A stretch of DNA of 6,112 nt from Christiangramia sp. GTDB taxonomy: Bacteria; Bacteroidota; Bacteroidia; Flavobacteriales; Flavobacteriaceae. The translations under genes and the position numbers were made by a program. This document shows, piece after piece, positions 1 to 5,525 of the stretch; position 1 is the stretch's first letter; every line of letters starts with the position of its first letter. The notes under the pieces are model-generated. The model was not told the DNA's origin. It searched no databases and saw only the letters and a list, made by a program, of their open reading frames with translations. Where the stretch lies: positions 1 to 6,112 of the forward strand of contig JAGXII010000076.1 of the NCBI GenBank assembly GCA_024635735.1, read 5' to 3'.

Positions 1-1241
1 ACAAGAGGAGAGAGAATCCTGATCACATTTTTAAAAGTTCCGGCGCTTAAAAGGATAAGGCCATCTTCTGCGCATCCCTTAACAATTTTATCGCAAAGTT
101 CGGTGTCCGGTTTACCAGGATCGTTATCCTTGACAAATTCAATTCCTATCATCGCTCCTATACCTCGTACATCACCGATACTTGGATTTTCCTCCTGAAG
201 ATTTTTCATTCGGTCAGTAACTATTTTACCTATCTGCATTGCCCTTTCGTTCAGGTTGAAATCTTTCATGTACTGAATAGTTGCCAGTGCAGCCGCGCAA
301 CAAACGGGACTACCAATATAGGTTCCCCCAATTGTCCCGGGAGCTGCCGCATCCATTATTTCTGCCTTACCAAGAACCGCTGCTATCGGTAAACCAGATC
401 CCAGTGACTTCGCATAAGTGCTTAGATCGGGCTGCACATTATAATGCTGCCAGCTTGCCCAATGTCCAGTACGGCAAAAGCCACTCTGGATTTCATCCAT
501 GATCAACAAAACGCCATGTTCATCACAAAAGGAGCGCAATCCTTCCAGATATCTTTGAGGCACAGGATTAAAACCTCCCTCGCCCTGAATGGGTTCAATT
601 ATAATAGCGGCTACGGTATTGACATCTACCAAACTGTGAGCACTTTCCCGAAGGCGTGTGAGTTCGGTATCAATAAAATCATCCATCTTCTGTGTTCCAC
701 TGTACTTATAGAAATTAGGAAAAGGAATTCGATAAACCTCCGGCGCAAAAGGCCCCGAAGAAAATTTATAATTCACTTTACTGGTAAGGCTCATCCCCAT
801 AAGGGTCCGCCCATGATAAGCTTCTGTATAACATAATACCGCCGGCCTTTTAGTTGCCTGCCGGGCGATCTTAATGGCATTTTCTACCGCTTCTGCTCCG
901 GTGCTTATAAGCATCGCCTTGGTTTTCTCCCCATGCGGAAGGATCTCGGCCAGCTCCTCGCAAAGTTTTATATATGGTTCATATGTTACTACATTAAAGC
1001 TGGTGTGCAGATATTTTCCGGCCTGCTCACGAATAGCTTCTACCACAGGTTCCGGACAATGCCCTGCGTTTACTACGCCAATGCCTCCGGCAAAATCTAT
1101 GAGTTCCCGGCCATCAACATCGGTTATAATTGCACCTTTGGCCTCTTTAACGGTGGCTGTATTGAAAACCCCAACTCCGTTGGCTACTATATTTTTTCTT
1201 CTCTCAAGAAGTTCTTGTGATTGGCTTATTTGGTCGTTCAT
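1..1241 (-). CDS. gabT: 4-aminobutyrate aminotransferase (GabT), C-terminal end beyond the window
   Basis: Class III PLP-dependent aminotransferase. It transfers the amino group of 4-aminobutyrate to 2-oxoglutarate, giving succinate semialdehyde and glutamate in the cytoplasm. Translating the minus strand from the ATG at 1241-1239 gives 413 uninterrupted residues. E. coli GabT has 426, so only roughly 15-25 C-terminal residues should be missing. Visible landmarks: STGAEAVENA (113-122, cofactor phosphate loop), YHGRT (142-146, aromatic stacking on PLP, with the substrate-binding Arg at 145), EPIQGEGGF (216-224), MDEIQSG (248-254, Asp249 binding the pyridine nitrogen), AKSLG (277-281, Schiff-base Lys278), GGTYIGSP (305-312) and NVIRIL (405-410, carboxylate-binding Arg408). 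All align with E. coli GabT residues I recall, at an offset of about 10. No start further upstream is needed. No Shine-Dalgarno or TAnnTTTG promoter was found in front. A related omega-amino acid (such as 5-aminovalerate) could be an additional substrate. Confidence 0.93.
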   Translation of the reverse strand, partial: MNDQISQSQELLERRKNIVANGVGVFNTATVKEAKGAIITDVDGRELIDFAGGIGVVNAGHCPEPVVEAIREQAGKYLHTSFNVVTYEPYIKLCEELAEILPHGEKTKAMLISTGAEAVENAIKIARQATKRPAVLCYTEAYHGRTLMGMSLTSKVNYKFSSGPFAPEVYRIPFPNFYKYSGTQKMDDFIDTELTRLRESAHSLVDVNTVAAIIIEPIQGEGGFNPVPQRYLEGLRSFCDEHGVLLIMDEIQSGFCRTGHWASWQHYNVQPDLSTYAKSLGSGLPIAAVLGKAEIMDAAAPGTIGGTYIGSPVCCAAALATIQYMKDFNLNERAMQIGKIVTDRMKNLQEENPSIGDVRGIGAMIGIEFVKDNDPGKPDTELCDKIVKGCAEDGLILLSAGTFKNVIRILSPL

Positions 1242-1563
1242 GCTAATGAGAAACTTGTTAAAATTTTAAATATTTTTTTTGGAAATTATTAATGGGAAGC
1301 CAAATATCACTATTATAAGCTATGATTTTAAGGTAAATTATTCCCTTTTTAATATACAGATTTTTCTCGTATCCCCTATTATATTTTAATTTACTTAACA
1401 ATTGGGTGGTTTCTTATCGGAAGAGATTGGAAGATTATGATGATAATTCGGAGTTCAGTTTCATTTTTCTCTTTCCGTACCACATTTTAGCGAGCCTTGC
1501 CTTTCAGAAATTCAGGCGAAATGCAAAGAGTGAAGCCACCGCATACACGGAAGTTCAAATAAT

Positions 1564-1602
1564 GAGACTGCGTTAGTCTCTATGCTCCCTCACAGTGACG
1601 CT
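1564..1602. repeat. Diverged copy of the repeat element's right part
   Basis: Aligned without gaps, 27 of 39 bases match the stretch 1738-1776. Shared blocks are GAGA, TGC, AGTC, TGCT and AGTGAC, all in the same order and spacing. This copy opens with a small hairpin (GAGACT, GCGTT loop, AGTCTC; 1564-1580). The left half of the element is not clearly recognisable upstream of it. The similarity was counted by eye, and whether the two copies derive from one duplication is inference. Confidence 0.5.
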
Positions 1603-1670
1603 TATATTTAAAATTAGTGGATCCCAATTCACCCTTCCAAACTCAATACAGAAGGTCTTTGCGAGCGAAG

Positions 1671-1710
1671 TGAAGCGAAGTGAAGCGAAGTGAAGCGAAG
1701 TGAAGCGAAG
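1671..1710. repeat. Four perfect tandem copies of a 10-bp unit
   Basis: The unit TGAAGCGAAG occurs four times head to tail without a mismatch, preceded by a partial unit ending in GCGAAG (1665-1670). The units are part of the left arm of the inverted-repeat element ending at 1776. The length is not a multiple of three and no reading frame crosses it convincingly, so it is probably non-coding. Perfect units next to diverged surroundings suggest recent slippage expansion. Confidence 0.9.
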
Positions 1711-1748
1711 CAATCTCAGCTTTGCACTAACCTACCTGAGATTGCTTC
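1707..1748. repeat. Inverted repeat (13-bp stem, 16-nt loop) of a REP/MITE-like element
   Basis: GAAGCAATCTCAG (1707-1719) is exactly complementary to CTGAGATTGCTTC (1736-1748). A TTGCGAG-type motif lies at 1660-1666 on the outer left and GTGACAATG at 1769-1777 on the outer right. The arrangement TTGCGAG...GAAGCAATCTC / GAGATTGCTTC...CAATGAC is, from memory, a recurrent intergenic palindromic element in many bacterial genomes, here in degenerate form. The transcript could fold into a hairpin downstream of the lrp-like gene and might act as a weak transcription barrier, but no U-tract follows on either strand. Confidence 0.65.
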
Positions 1749-1813
1749 AGTCGCTGTGCTTCTTAGAAGTGACAATGTTTCTGGACAATAGCCGATGGAC
1801 TGCAGACTCTGAT

Positions 1814-1844
1814 CTAAAAACTCCGAACTAAAAACTTAAAAACT
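1814..1844. repeat. Short repeats of the form (C/T)TAAAAACT at the 3' end of the lrp-like gene
   Basis: CTAAAAACT occurs at 1814-1822 and 1828-1836, and TTAAAAACT at 1836-1844. The last overlaps two bases of the TAG stop codon (1845-1843) of the minus-strand regulator gene. Low-complexity AT-rich strings of this sort are, from memory, common at gene borders in flavobacteria. No function is evident. Confidence 0.45.
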
Positions 1845-2301
1845 ATAAACTAATCAAAGTACTCTGCTTCACTTTATTGATGGTGAAAATACTCTTGGTA
1901 CTTCCAATATGGTCCAAAGTGGTAAGTTTCGTCACCATAAATTCACGATAAGCATCCATGTCTTTTACAAGAACCTTTAGAATATAATCATAGTCCCCGC
2001 TTACGTGAAGGCATTCGATAACTTCAGGCAGGCTGGTCACTTCCTTTTCAAATTGAGTAAGAAAATCTTTTTTATGCTGAATGAGTTTTATCTGGCAAAG
2101 GACCATAAATCCCTTTTCAACTTTTTCAGGATTTATGAGGGCGACATATTTTGAAATAACCCCTTCCCTTTCCAGTTTACGGATTCTTTCGTAAACAGCG
2201 GTAACCGAAAGTCCGAGATCATTAGAAATCTCTTTGTTCGTCTTTTTACTATCCTCCTGAAGATGCTGCAGGATCTTCTTATCCAGGCTATCAAGTTTCA
2301 T
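1843..2301 (-). CDS. Lrp/AsnC-family transcriptional regulator
   Basis: A 152-residue DNA-binding protein of the leucine-responsive regulator family, the usual length. The N-terminal winged helix-turn-helix begins LDSLDKKILQHLQ (residues 3-15). The recognition region is around SNDLGLSVTAVYERIRKLE (26-44), followed by GVISKYVA (47-54). The C-terminal RAM/AsnC effector and oligomerisation domain spans about 62-145 and holds the typical V-SGDYDYILKV stretch (100-110) near the ligand pocket. The start is the ATG at 2301-2299. A longer frame extends to an ATG at 2340 (13 extra residues, MIKLLVRNRKIIF), but the family normally begins close to the LD-x-x-D-x-K-I motif, and a promoter match at 2338-2345 would lie inside that extension. 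The gene is divergent from the methionine gamma-lyase gene, and Lrp-family regulators commonly control the adjacent divergent amino-acid gene. The effector is probably an amino acid, plausibly methionine or another sulfur amino acid (inference). Confidence 0.93.
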   Translation of the reverse strand: MKLDSLDKKILQHLQEDSKKTNKEISNDLGLSVTAVYERIRKLEREGVISKYVALINPEKVEKGFMVLCQIKLIQHKKDFLTQFEKEVTSLPEVIECLHVSGDYDYILKVLVKDMDAYREFMVTKLTTLDHIGSTKSIFTINKVKQSTLISL

Positions 2302-2337
2302 AAAAATTATTTTTCTATTTCTAACCAATAATTTAAT

Positions 2338-2345
2338 CAAAAATA
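2338..2345 (-). promoter_or_regulatory. Candidate -7 element of the lrp-like gene promoter
   Basis: Read on the minus strand, the sequence is TATTTTTG, an exact match to the Bacteroidota TAnnTTTG consensus. Transcription would begin about 30 nt before the chosen start codon. No good TTG-type -33 element lies at the usual distance, so this is tentative in AT-rich DNA. One copy of the AATAGATTTA repeat (2342-2351) overlaps it, which would suit autoregulation. Confidence 0.35.
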
Positions 2346-2382
2346 GATTTAAAATCCTACATTTTGATATTTAATAGATTTA
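2342..2382. promoter_or_regulatory. Phased direct repeat, possible Lrp-family operator
   Basis: AATAGATTTA occurs at 2342-2351 and again at 2373-2382, a spacing of 31 bp or almost exactly three helical turns, so both copies face the same side of the DNA. They lie in the 175-bp region between the divergent regulator and enzyme genes. Lrp-type octamers wrap DNA bearing several phased AT-rich sites, so this is a reasonable operator candidate. In such AT-rich DNA a chance 10-mer repeat is possible. Confidence 0.35.
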
Positions 2383-2476
2383 TTTACTAAAAATGATATT
2401 CCTCATTGTTTTTTTCACTGAATCCTTAGAGTTTTGATTATACAAAACACTTTGAGAGTAAAAAAAACAGACTATC

Positions 2477-3691
2477 ATGAAATATAAACCTGCAGATCGC
2501 ATTCAGGATTTACAATACTTTGGAGAGTTTGGCGGAGTGAATCCTTCAATTTCAGACTCCTCAACTTATACATTTCTATCAGCAAAGACGATGTTCGACA
2601 CTTTTGAGGGAAATGCCGAAGGTTGTTACCTATACTCACGACACTCCTCTCCTTCAAATCTTTACCTGGGTGAAGCCCTGGCTGCAATGGAAGGAACCGA
2701 AACAGCCAATGTTTTTGGATCGGGAATGGGTGCCATTACTGCTACTTTAATGCAGTTATGTAAGGCAGGCGACCATATTGTTTGTAGCAGAACTATTTAT
2801 GGAGGAACCTATGCTTTTCTTAAAAATTTCGCGCCACAACTGGGTATAGAAACCACTTTTATAGATATAACTAAAAATGAAGTCGTTGAGGCTGCCGTGA
2901 AAAAAAACACCAAAGTGATCTACTGTGAAAGTGTAAGCAATCCTTTACTTGAAATCGCCGATTTAAAGTCTCTGTCGCAAATTTCAAAGAATCATAACCT
3001 TCAGTTAGTGGTTGACAACACATTTTCACCTTTGTCTATAAGTCCGGCAAAACTTGGCGCAGATATAGTTATTCACAGTCTTACCAAATTCATTAACGGC
3101 AGTAGCGACACTGTTGGAGGTGTTGTTTGCGGAACGAAGGATTTCATTAATGCTTTAAGAAATGTAAATGATGGCGCGGCTATGTTATTTGGTTCTACCA
3201 TGGATAGCCTGAGAGCTTCTTCTATTCTGAAAAATCTCAGAACACTTCATATTCGCATGAAACAACATAGTAAAAATGCCATGCATCTGGCAGAAAAGTT
3301 TCAGGAAGACGGATTTAAAACCGTTTATCCGGGACTGGAATCTCATCCCGGAAATCAACTTTTCAAAACTATGATGAATGAAGATTATGGTTTCGGCGGA
3401 ATGCTTACCATAGATGTTGGTTCATTAGATAAAGCGAATGAACTTATGGAGTTGATGCAGGAACGCAATCTTGGATACCTTGCAGTAAGCCTTGGATTCT
3501 ATAAAACTCTATTTAGCGCACCAGGAACTTCAACATCTTCTGAAATTCCTGAAGAGGAACAAAACGAAATGGGATTGAGCGATGGTTTGATTAGATTTTC
3601 TATTGGACTGGATAATGATATTTCAAGAACTTATAACCATATGAAAGAATGTATGGAAGAAGTTGGGGTTCTTCCTACTGAAATGGTGTAA
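2477..3691 (+). CDS. Methionine gamma-lyase-like PLP enzyme (Cys/Met metabolism family)
   Basis: A 404-residue fold-type I PLP enzyme of the trans-sulfuration family, a typical length. Best call: L-methionine gamma-lyase, which cleaves methionine to methanethiol, ammonia and 2-oxobutyrate in the cytoplasm. Key residues: Tyr53 and Arg55 in YSRHSSPS (cofactor phosphate, from the neighbouring subunit), GSGMGAI (81-87), Tyr108 in YGGT (stacks on PLP), ESVSNP (151-156), VVDNTF (178-183, Asp180), HSLTKFINGSSD (200-211, Schiff-base Lys204), STSSE (352-356) and LIRFSIG (371-377, carboxylate-binding Arg373). The position of the catalytic Cys116 of Pseudomonas MGL is Gly110 here. From memory, plant (Arabidopsis) MGL also has glycine there and shares the YPGLE-HP, DYG-GG, AVSLG-Y and STSSE stretches, which favours MGL over cystathionine gamma-synthase. 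Cystathionine gamma-lyase remains possible. The ATG at 2477 follows an A-rich stretch. The divergent Lrp-type gene is the likely regulator. The gene is followed by a strong terminator. Confidence 0.83.
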   Translation: MKYKPADRIQDLQYFGEFGGVNPSISDSSTYTFLSAKTMFDTFEGNAEGCYLYSRHSSPSNLYLGEALAAMEGTETANVFGSGMGAITATLMQLCKAGDHIVCSRTIYGGTYAFLKNFAPQLGIETTFIDITKNEVVEAAVKKNTKVIYCESVSNPLLEIADLKSLSQISKNHNLQLVVDNTFSPLSISPAKLGADIVIHSLTKFINGSSDTVGGVVCGTKDFINALRNVNDGAAMLFGSTMDSLRASSILKNLRTLHIRMKQHSKNAMHLAEKFQEDGFKTVYPGLESHPGNQLFKTMMNEDYGFGGMLTIDVGSLDKANELMELMQERNLGYLAVSLGFYKTLFSAPGTSTSSEIPEEEQNEMGLSDGLIRFSIGLDNDISRTYNHMKECMEEVGVLPTEMV

Positions 3692-3715
3692 AATTTTGCA
3701 GGATTAAGCCGAAAG

Positions 3716-3729
3716 TCGTAAAATTACGA
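3716..3729. repeat. Short palindrome in the methionine gamma-lyase 3' region
   Basis: TCGTAA, a two-base AA centre, then TTACGA form a 6-bp dyad 25 bp after the stop codon of the lyase gene. It could be a protein-binding site or chance; no U-tract follows, so it is not a terminator. Confidence 0.25.
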
Positions 3730-3774
3730 TCAGAAAAAAATGATCAATATTAACGACTGGTTTTAAAATTATGG

Positions 3775-3825
3775 GCCTCACGGTAAATCTGACCTCAATC
3801 AGATTTACCGTGAGGCTTTATTTTT
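3775..3825 (+). terminator. Strong intrinsic terminator after the methionine gamma-lyase gene
   Basis: An 18-bp perfect stem (3775-3792 with 3799-3816, beginning GCCTCACGG and closing CCGTGAGGC), a 6-nt loop (CCTCAA) and a U-rich tail TTTATTTTT at 3817-3825. G3774 and G3773 can add wobble pairs with the tail. It ends transcripts of the lyase gene 83 bp upstream. The tail ends only 25 bp before the nhaC start codon, so the hairpin also separates nhaC from its upstream neighbour. Confidence 0.9.
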
Positions 3826-3850
3826 ACCGAATATAAAGCTCTAAAACTGA

Positions 3851-5329
3851 ATGGAAAATTCTACTGCTAATCCTGAAAATGAACCGATAATTAAGAATAA
3901 AGAGTTGAATATATGGGAAGCGCTAATCCCTGTTTTTGCTCTTATTGGCATGCTTGCATTTAATGTATGGGTTTACGGGGATGATGCGTTAAGTGGATCC
4001 AATCAGTTCATTTTATTAATGGGAGGAGCCGTAGCCGCTATCGTGGGTTATTTTAATAAGGTGAAATTTGATGATATGATCGATGAAGTAGCTAACAATA
4101 TCCATAGTACGGCCGGGGCGATCCTTATTCTTTTGATGGTGGGGGCACTGGCAGGAACATGGCTTATTAGCGGTATTATTCCCACGATGATATATTACGG
4201 ACTTCAGATCCTGAATCCAACCATATTTCTTGCCGCAACGGTGATTATCTGTTCCATTATTTCCATAGCTACCGGAAGTAGCTGGACCACTTCAGCTACG
4301 GTGGGTATTGCATTGATAGGTATTGCAAATGCACTGGGTATTTCGTTAGGAATGACCGCTGGTGCAATCCTTTCCGGGGCCTATTTTGGGGATAAAATGT
4401 CTCCATTAAGTGATACCACTAACCTGGCACCTGCAATGGCTGGAACCGATCTTTTTACGCATATTAAGTACATGGCGATTACCACTGTCCCAACAATAAC
4501 TGTAACCATTATCATTTTTATTATCATTGGCCTTAACCTGGATCCGCATGGAACTACCGATACCACATCCATTCTTAATTCTATAGAATCGGCTTTTAAT
4601 ATCAGCCCCTGGTTATTTATTGTTCCGGCGCTGGTTATTTTTCTTATCGTAAAGAAAACTTCTCCACTGGTAGCACTTTTAATTGGAACCCTGTTGGGAG
4701 GCATTGCTGCTCTTATCATGCAACCGGATGTTGTAAGGGCTGTTACCGGAGCAGATGAACTCAATTTTATAAGTGGTTATAAGGGTATAATGAATGCAAT
4801 AACTGTAGATACTGCTGTTGAAACAGATTCTCAGGCCCTGAATGACCTTTTCGCTTCTAGCGGAATGGCCGGCATGCTTGGAACTATCTGGCTGATTATT
4901 TGTGCCATGGTATTTGGTGGAATTATGGAAGCCATTGGAGCCCTGTCCAGAATCAGTAATGCTTTACTAAATATGTTCCATACGGTATTTGGCCTTTTTG
5001 CCAGTACAGTTTTTAGCTGTCTTGCACTGAACGTTACTGCTTCAGATCAATATCTTGCAATTGTGGTTCCTGGAAAAATGTTTGCCAAAGCCTATCGGGA
5101 AAAAGGACTGGCTCCCGAAAATCTTAGCCGTACACTGGAAGATTCCGGTACCGTAACTTCTGTGCTCGTGCCTTGGAATACCTGCGGTGCTTACCATAGT
5201 GGTGTTCTTGGAGTGCCAACTCTCTCTTATATAGGTTATTCCTTCTTTAATTATCTGAGTCCATTCATGACGTTATTATACGCCGCGTTAAATATTAAAA
5301 TTAAAAGACTCGCCGAAAAAAAAGAATAA
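3851..5329 (+). CDS. nhaC: NhaC-family Na+/H+ antiporter or amino-acid carrier
   Basis: A 492-residue polytopic inner-membrane protein of the NhaC family (ion transporter superfamily). A short hydrophilic N-terminus (1-20) precedes a first membrane segment at about 21-43. Roughly ten or more further hydrophobic segments follow, including about 52-69, 88-110, 124-141, 148-178, 208-229, 252-267, 271-290, 339-360, 377-397 and 459-482. Family hallmarks: ATGSSWTTSATVG (140-152), the signature GAYFGDKMSPLSDTTNLAP (176-194, with Asp181 and Asp188 in a membrane region), NVTASDQYLAIVVPG (394-408) and LEDSGTVTSVLVPWNTCG (429-446). Members exchange Na+ for H+ or couple Na+ to organic substrates, for example MleN (malate/lactate). 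The branch named MetT is a proposed methionine transporter. Sitting next to a methionine gamma-lyase makes amino-acid uptake a reasonable alternative to plain antiport, but the sequence alone does not decide. No clear ribosome-binding site or promoter lies between the start and the terminator just upstream. Confidence 0.9.
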   Translation: MENSTANPENEPIIKNKELNIWEALIPVFALIGMLAFNVWVYGDDALSGSNQFILLMGGAVAAIVGYFNKVKFDDMIDEVANNIHSTAGAILILLMVGALAGTWLISGIIPTMIYYGLQILNPTIFLAATVIICSIISIATGSSWTTSATVGIALIGIANALGISLGMTAGAILSGAYFGDKMSPLSDTTNLAPAMAGTDLFTHIKYMAITTVPTITVTIIIFIIIGLNLDPHGTTDTTSILNSIESAFNISPWLFIVPALVIFLIVKKTSPLVALLIGTLLGGIAALIMQPDVVRAVTGADELNFISGYKGIMNAITVDTAVETDSQALNDLFASSGMAGMLGTIWLIICAMVFGGIMEAIGALSRISNALLNMFHTVFGLFASTVFSCLALNVTASDQYLAIVVPGKMFAKAYREKGLAPENLSRTLEDSGTVTSVLVPWNTCGAYHSGVLGVPTLSYIGYSFFNYLSPFMTLLYAALNIKIKRLAEKKE

Positions 5330-5411
5330 GAATCCTGCATGCTTAGCGCTAAAAAACTGAGGATCTACGAATTATAGATTCCACTTATTCCGAATACAAT
5401 TAAGCATAGTC

Positions 5412-5445
5412 AAAACCTATTAAACAATAAGGTTTAAAAATTTTT
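5412..5445 (+). terminator. Possible weak terminator after nhaC
   Basis: AAACCTATT (5413-5421) pairs with AATAAGGTTT (5426-5435) around an AAAC loop with one bulged A, giving a low-GC stem of about 9 bp. The downstream run is AAAAATTTTT instead of a clean U-tract. It lies 83 bp after the nhaC stop and just before the peroxiredoxin promoter, the right place for a terminator, but the structure is weak. A perfect 10-bp palindrome (TTAGCGCTAA, 5343-5352) lies earlier in the same gap without a U-tract. Confidence 0.3.
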
Positions 5446-5450
5446 CATGC

Positions 5451-5480
5451 TTTGAAAAAAGTATCTGATGGCTAAATTTG
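5451..5480 (+). promoter_or_regulatory. Bacteroidota-type promoter of the peroxiredoxin gene
   Basis: TTTG at 5451-5454 (the -33 element) and TAAATTTG at 5473-5480 (exact TAnnTTTG -7 element) are separated by 18 bp, within the range reported for Flavobacterium promoters. Transcription would start near 5487, leaving an A/T-rich leader of about 39 nt before the ATG. This is the best promoter in the window and supports the Bacteroidota assignment. No OxyR-type operator was recognised around it. Confidence 0.75.
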
Positions 5481-5525
5481 CGCCCAGAAAAAGAGAAAAA
5501 TTTAATTTTTAAATAATCTAATAAT

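Larger units (their letters stand above)
1242..1842. other. 600-bp gene-free region between gabT and the lrp-like gene
   Basis: No convincing coding sequence lies here on either strand. The part next to gabT (1242-1440) is AT-rich and should carry the gabT leader and promoter, but no TAnnTTTG-type match was found on the minus strand. The rest (about 1440-1845) is more GC-rich and repeat-laden: a diverged element copy (1564-1602), tandem 10-bp units with an inverted repeat (1661-1776), and CTAAAAACT-like repeats reaching into the lrp stop codon. The composition change and repeats suggest a non-coding mobile or repetitive element. It lies upstream of gabT and downstream of the lrp-like gene, since both genes run leftward. 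Confidence 0.6.

Noticed and set aside
1..1241. Possible frameshifted or broken aminotransferase, because several open frames lie on the opposite strand
   Set aside because: The minus strand translates without a stop or frame change for 413 residues with all catalytic motifs in place. The plus-strand frames at 281-502, 444-836, 874-1269 and 933-1220 are antisense shadows.
1661..1710. CRISPR array
   Set aside because: The 10-bp units are contiguous with no spacers, and there are no cas genes.
2302..2340. Longer start for the Lrp-like regulator at 2340
   Set aside because: It would add 13 residues ahead of the conserved family start and cover the candidate promoter element; the ATG at 2301 gives the normal family length.
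2383..2476. SAM riboswitch or other RNA leader ahead of the methionine gamma-lyase gene
   Set aside because: The leader is AT-rich with no stable stems or conserved riboswitch core that I can recognise, and the gene is catabolic, not biosynthetic.
2475..2687. Minus-strand frame of 70 codons inside the lyase gene
   Set aside because: It overlaps a strongly conserved enzyme-coding sequence and its translation shows no recognisable domain.
3775..3816. Inverted repeat of an insertion sequence
   Set aside because: A perfect stem with a 6-nt loop and trailing U-tract is a standard intrinsic terminator, and no transposase lies nearby.
4381..4764. Minus-strand frame of 127 codons inside nhaC
   Set aside because: It is antisense to conserved NhaC signature segments and has no recognisable features of its own.
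5486..5525. Structured leader (AAAAATT/AATTTTT dyad) of the peroxiredoxin mRNA
   Set aside because: An all-A/T dyad with a one-base centre is expected by chance in this leader and cannot form a useful hairpin.
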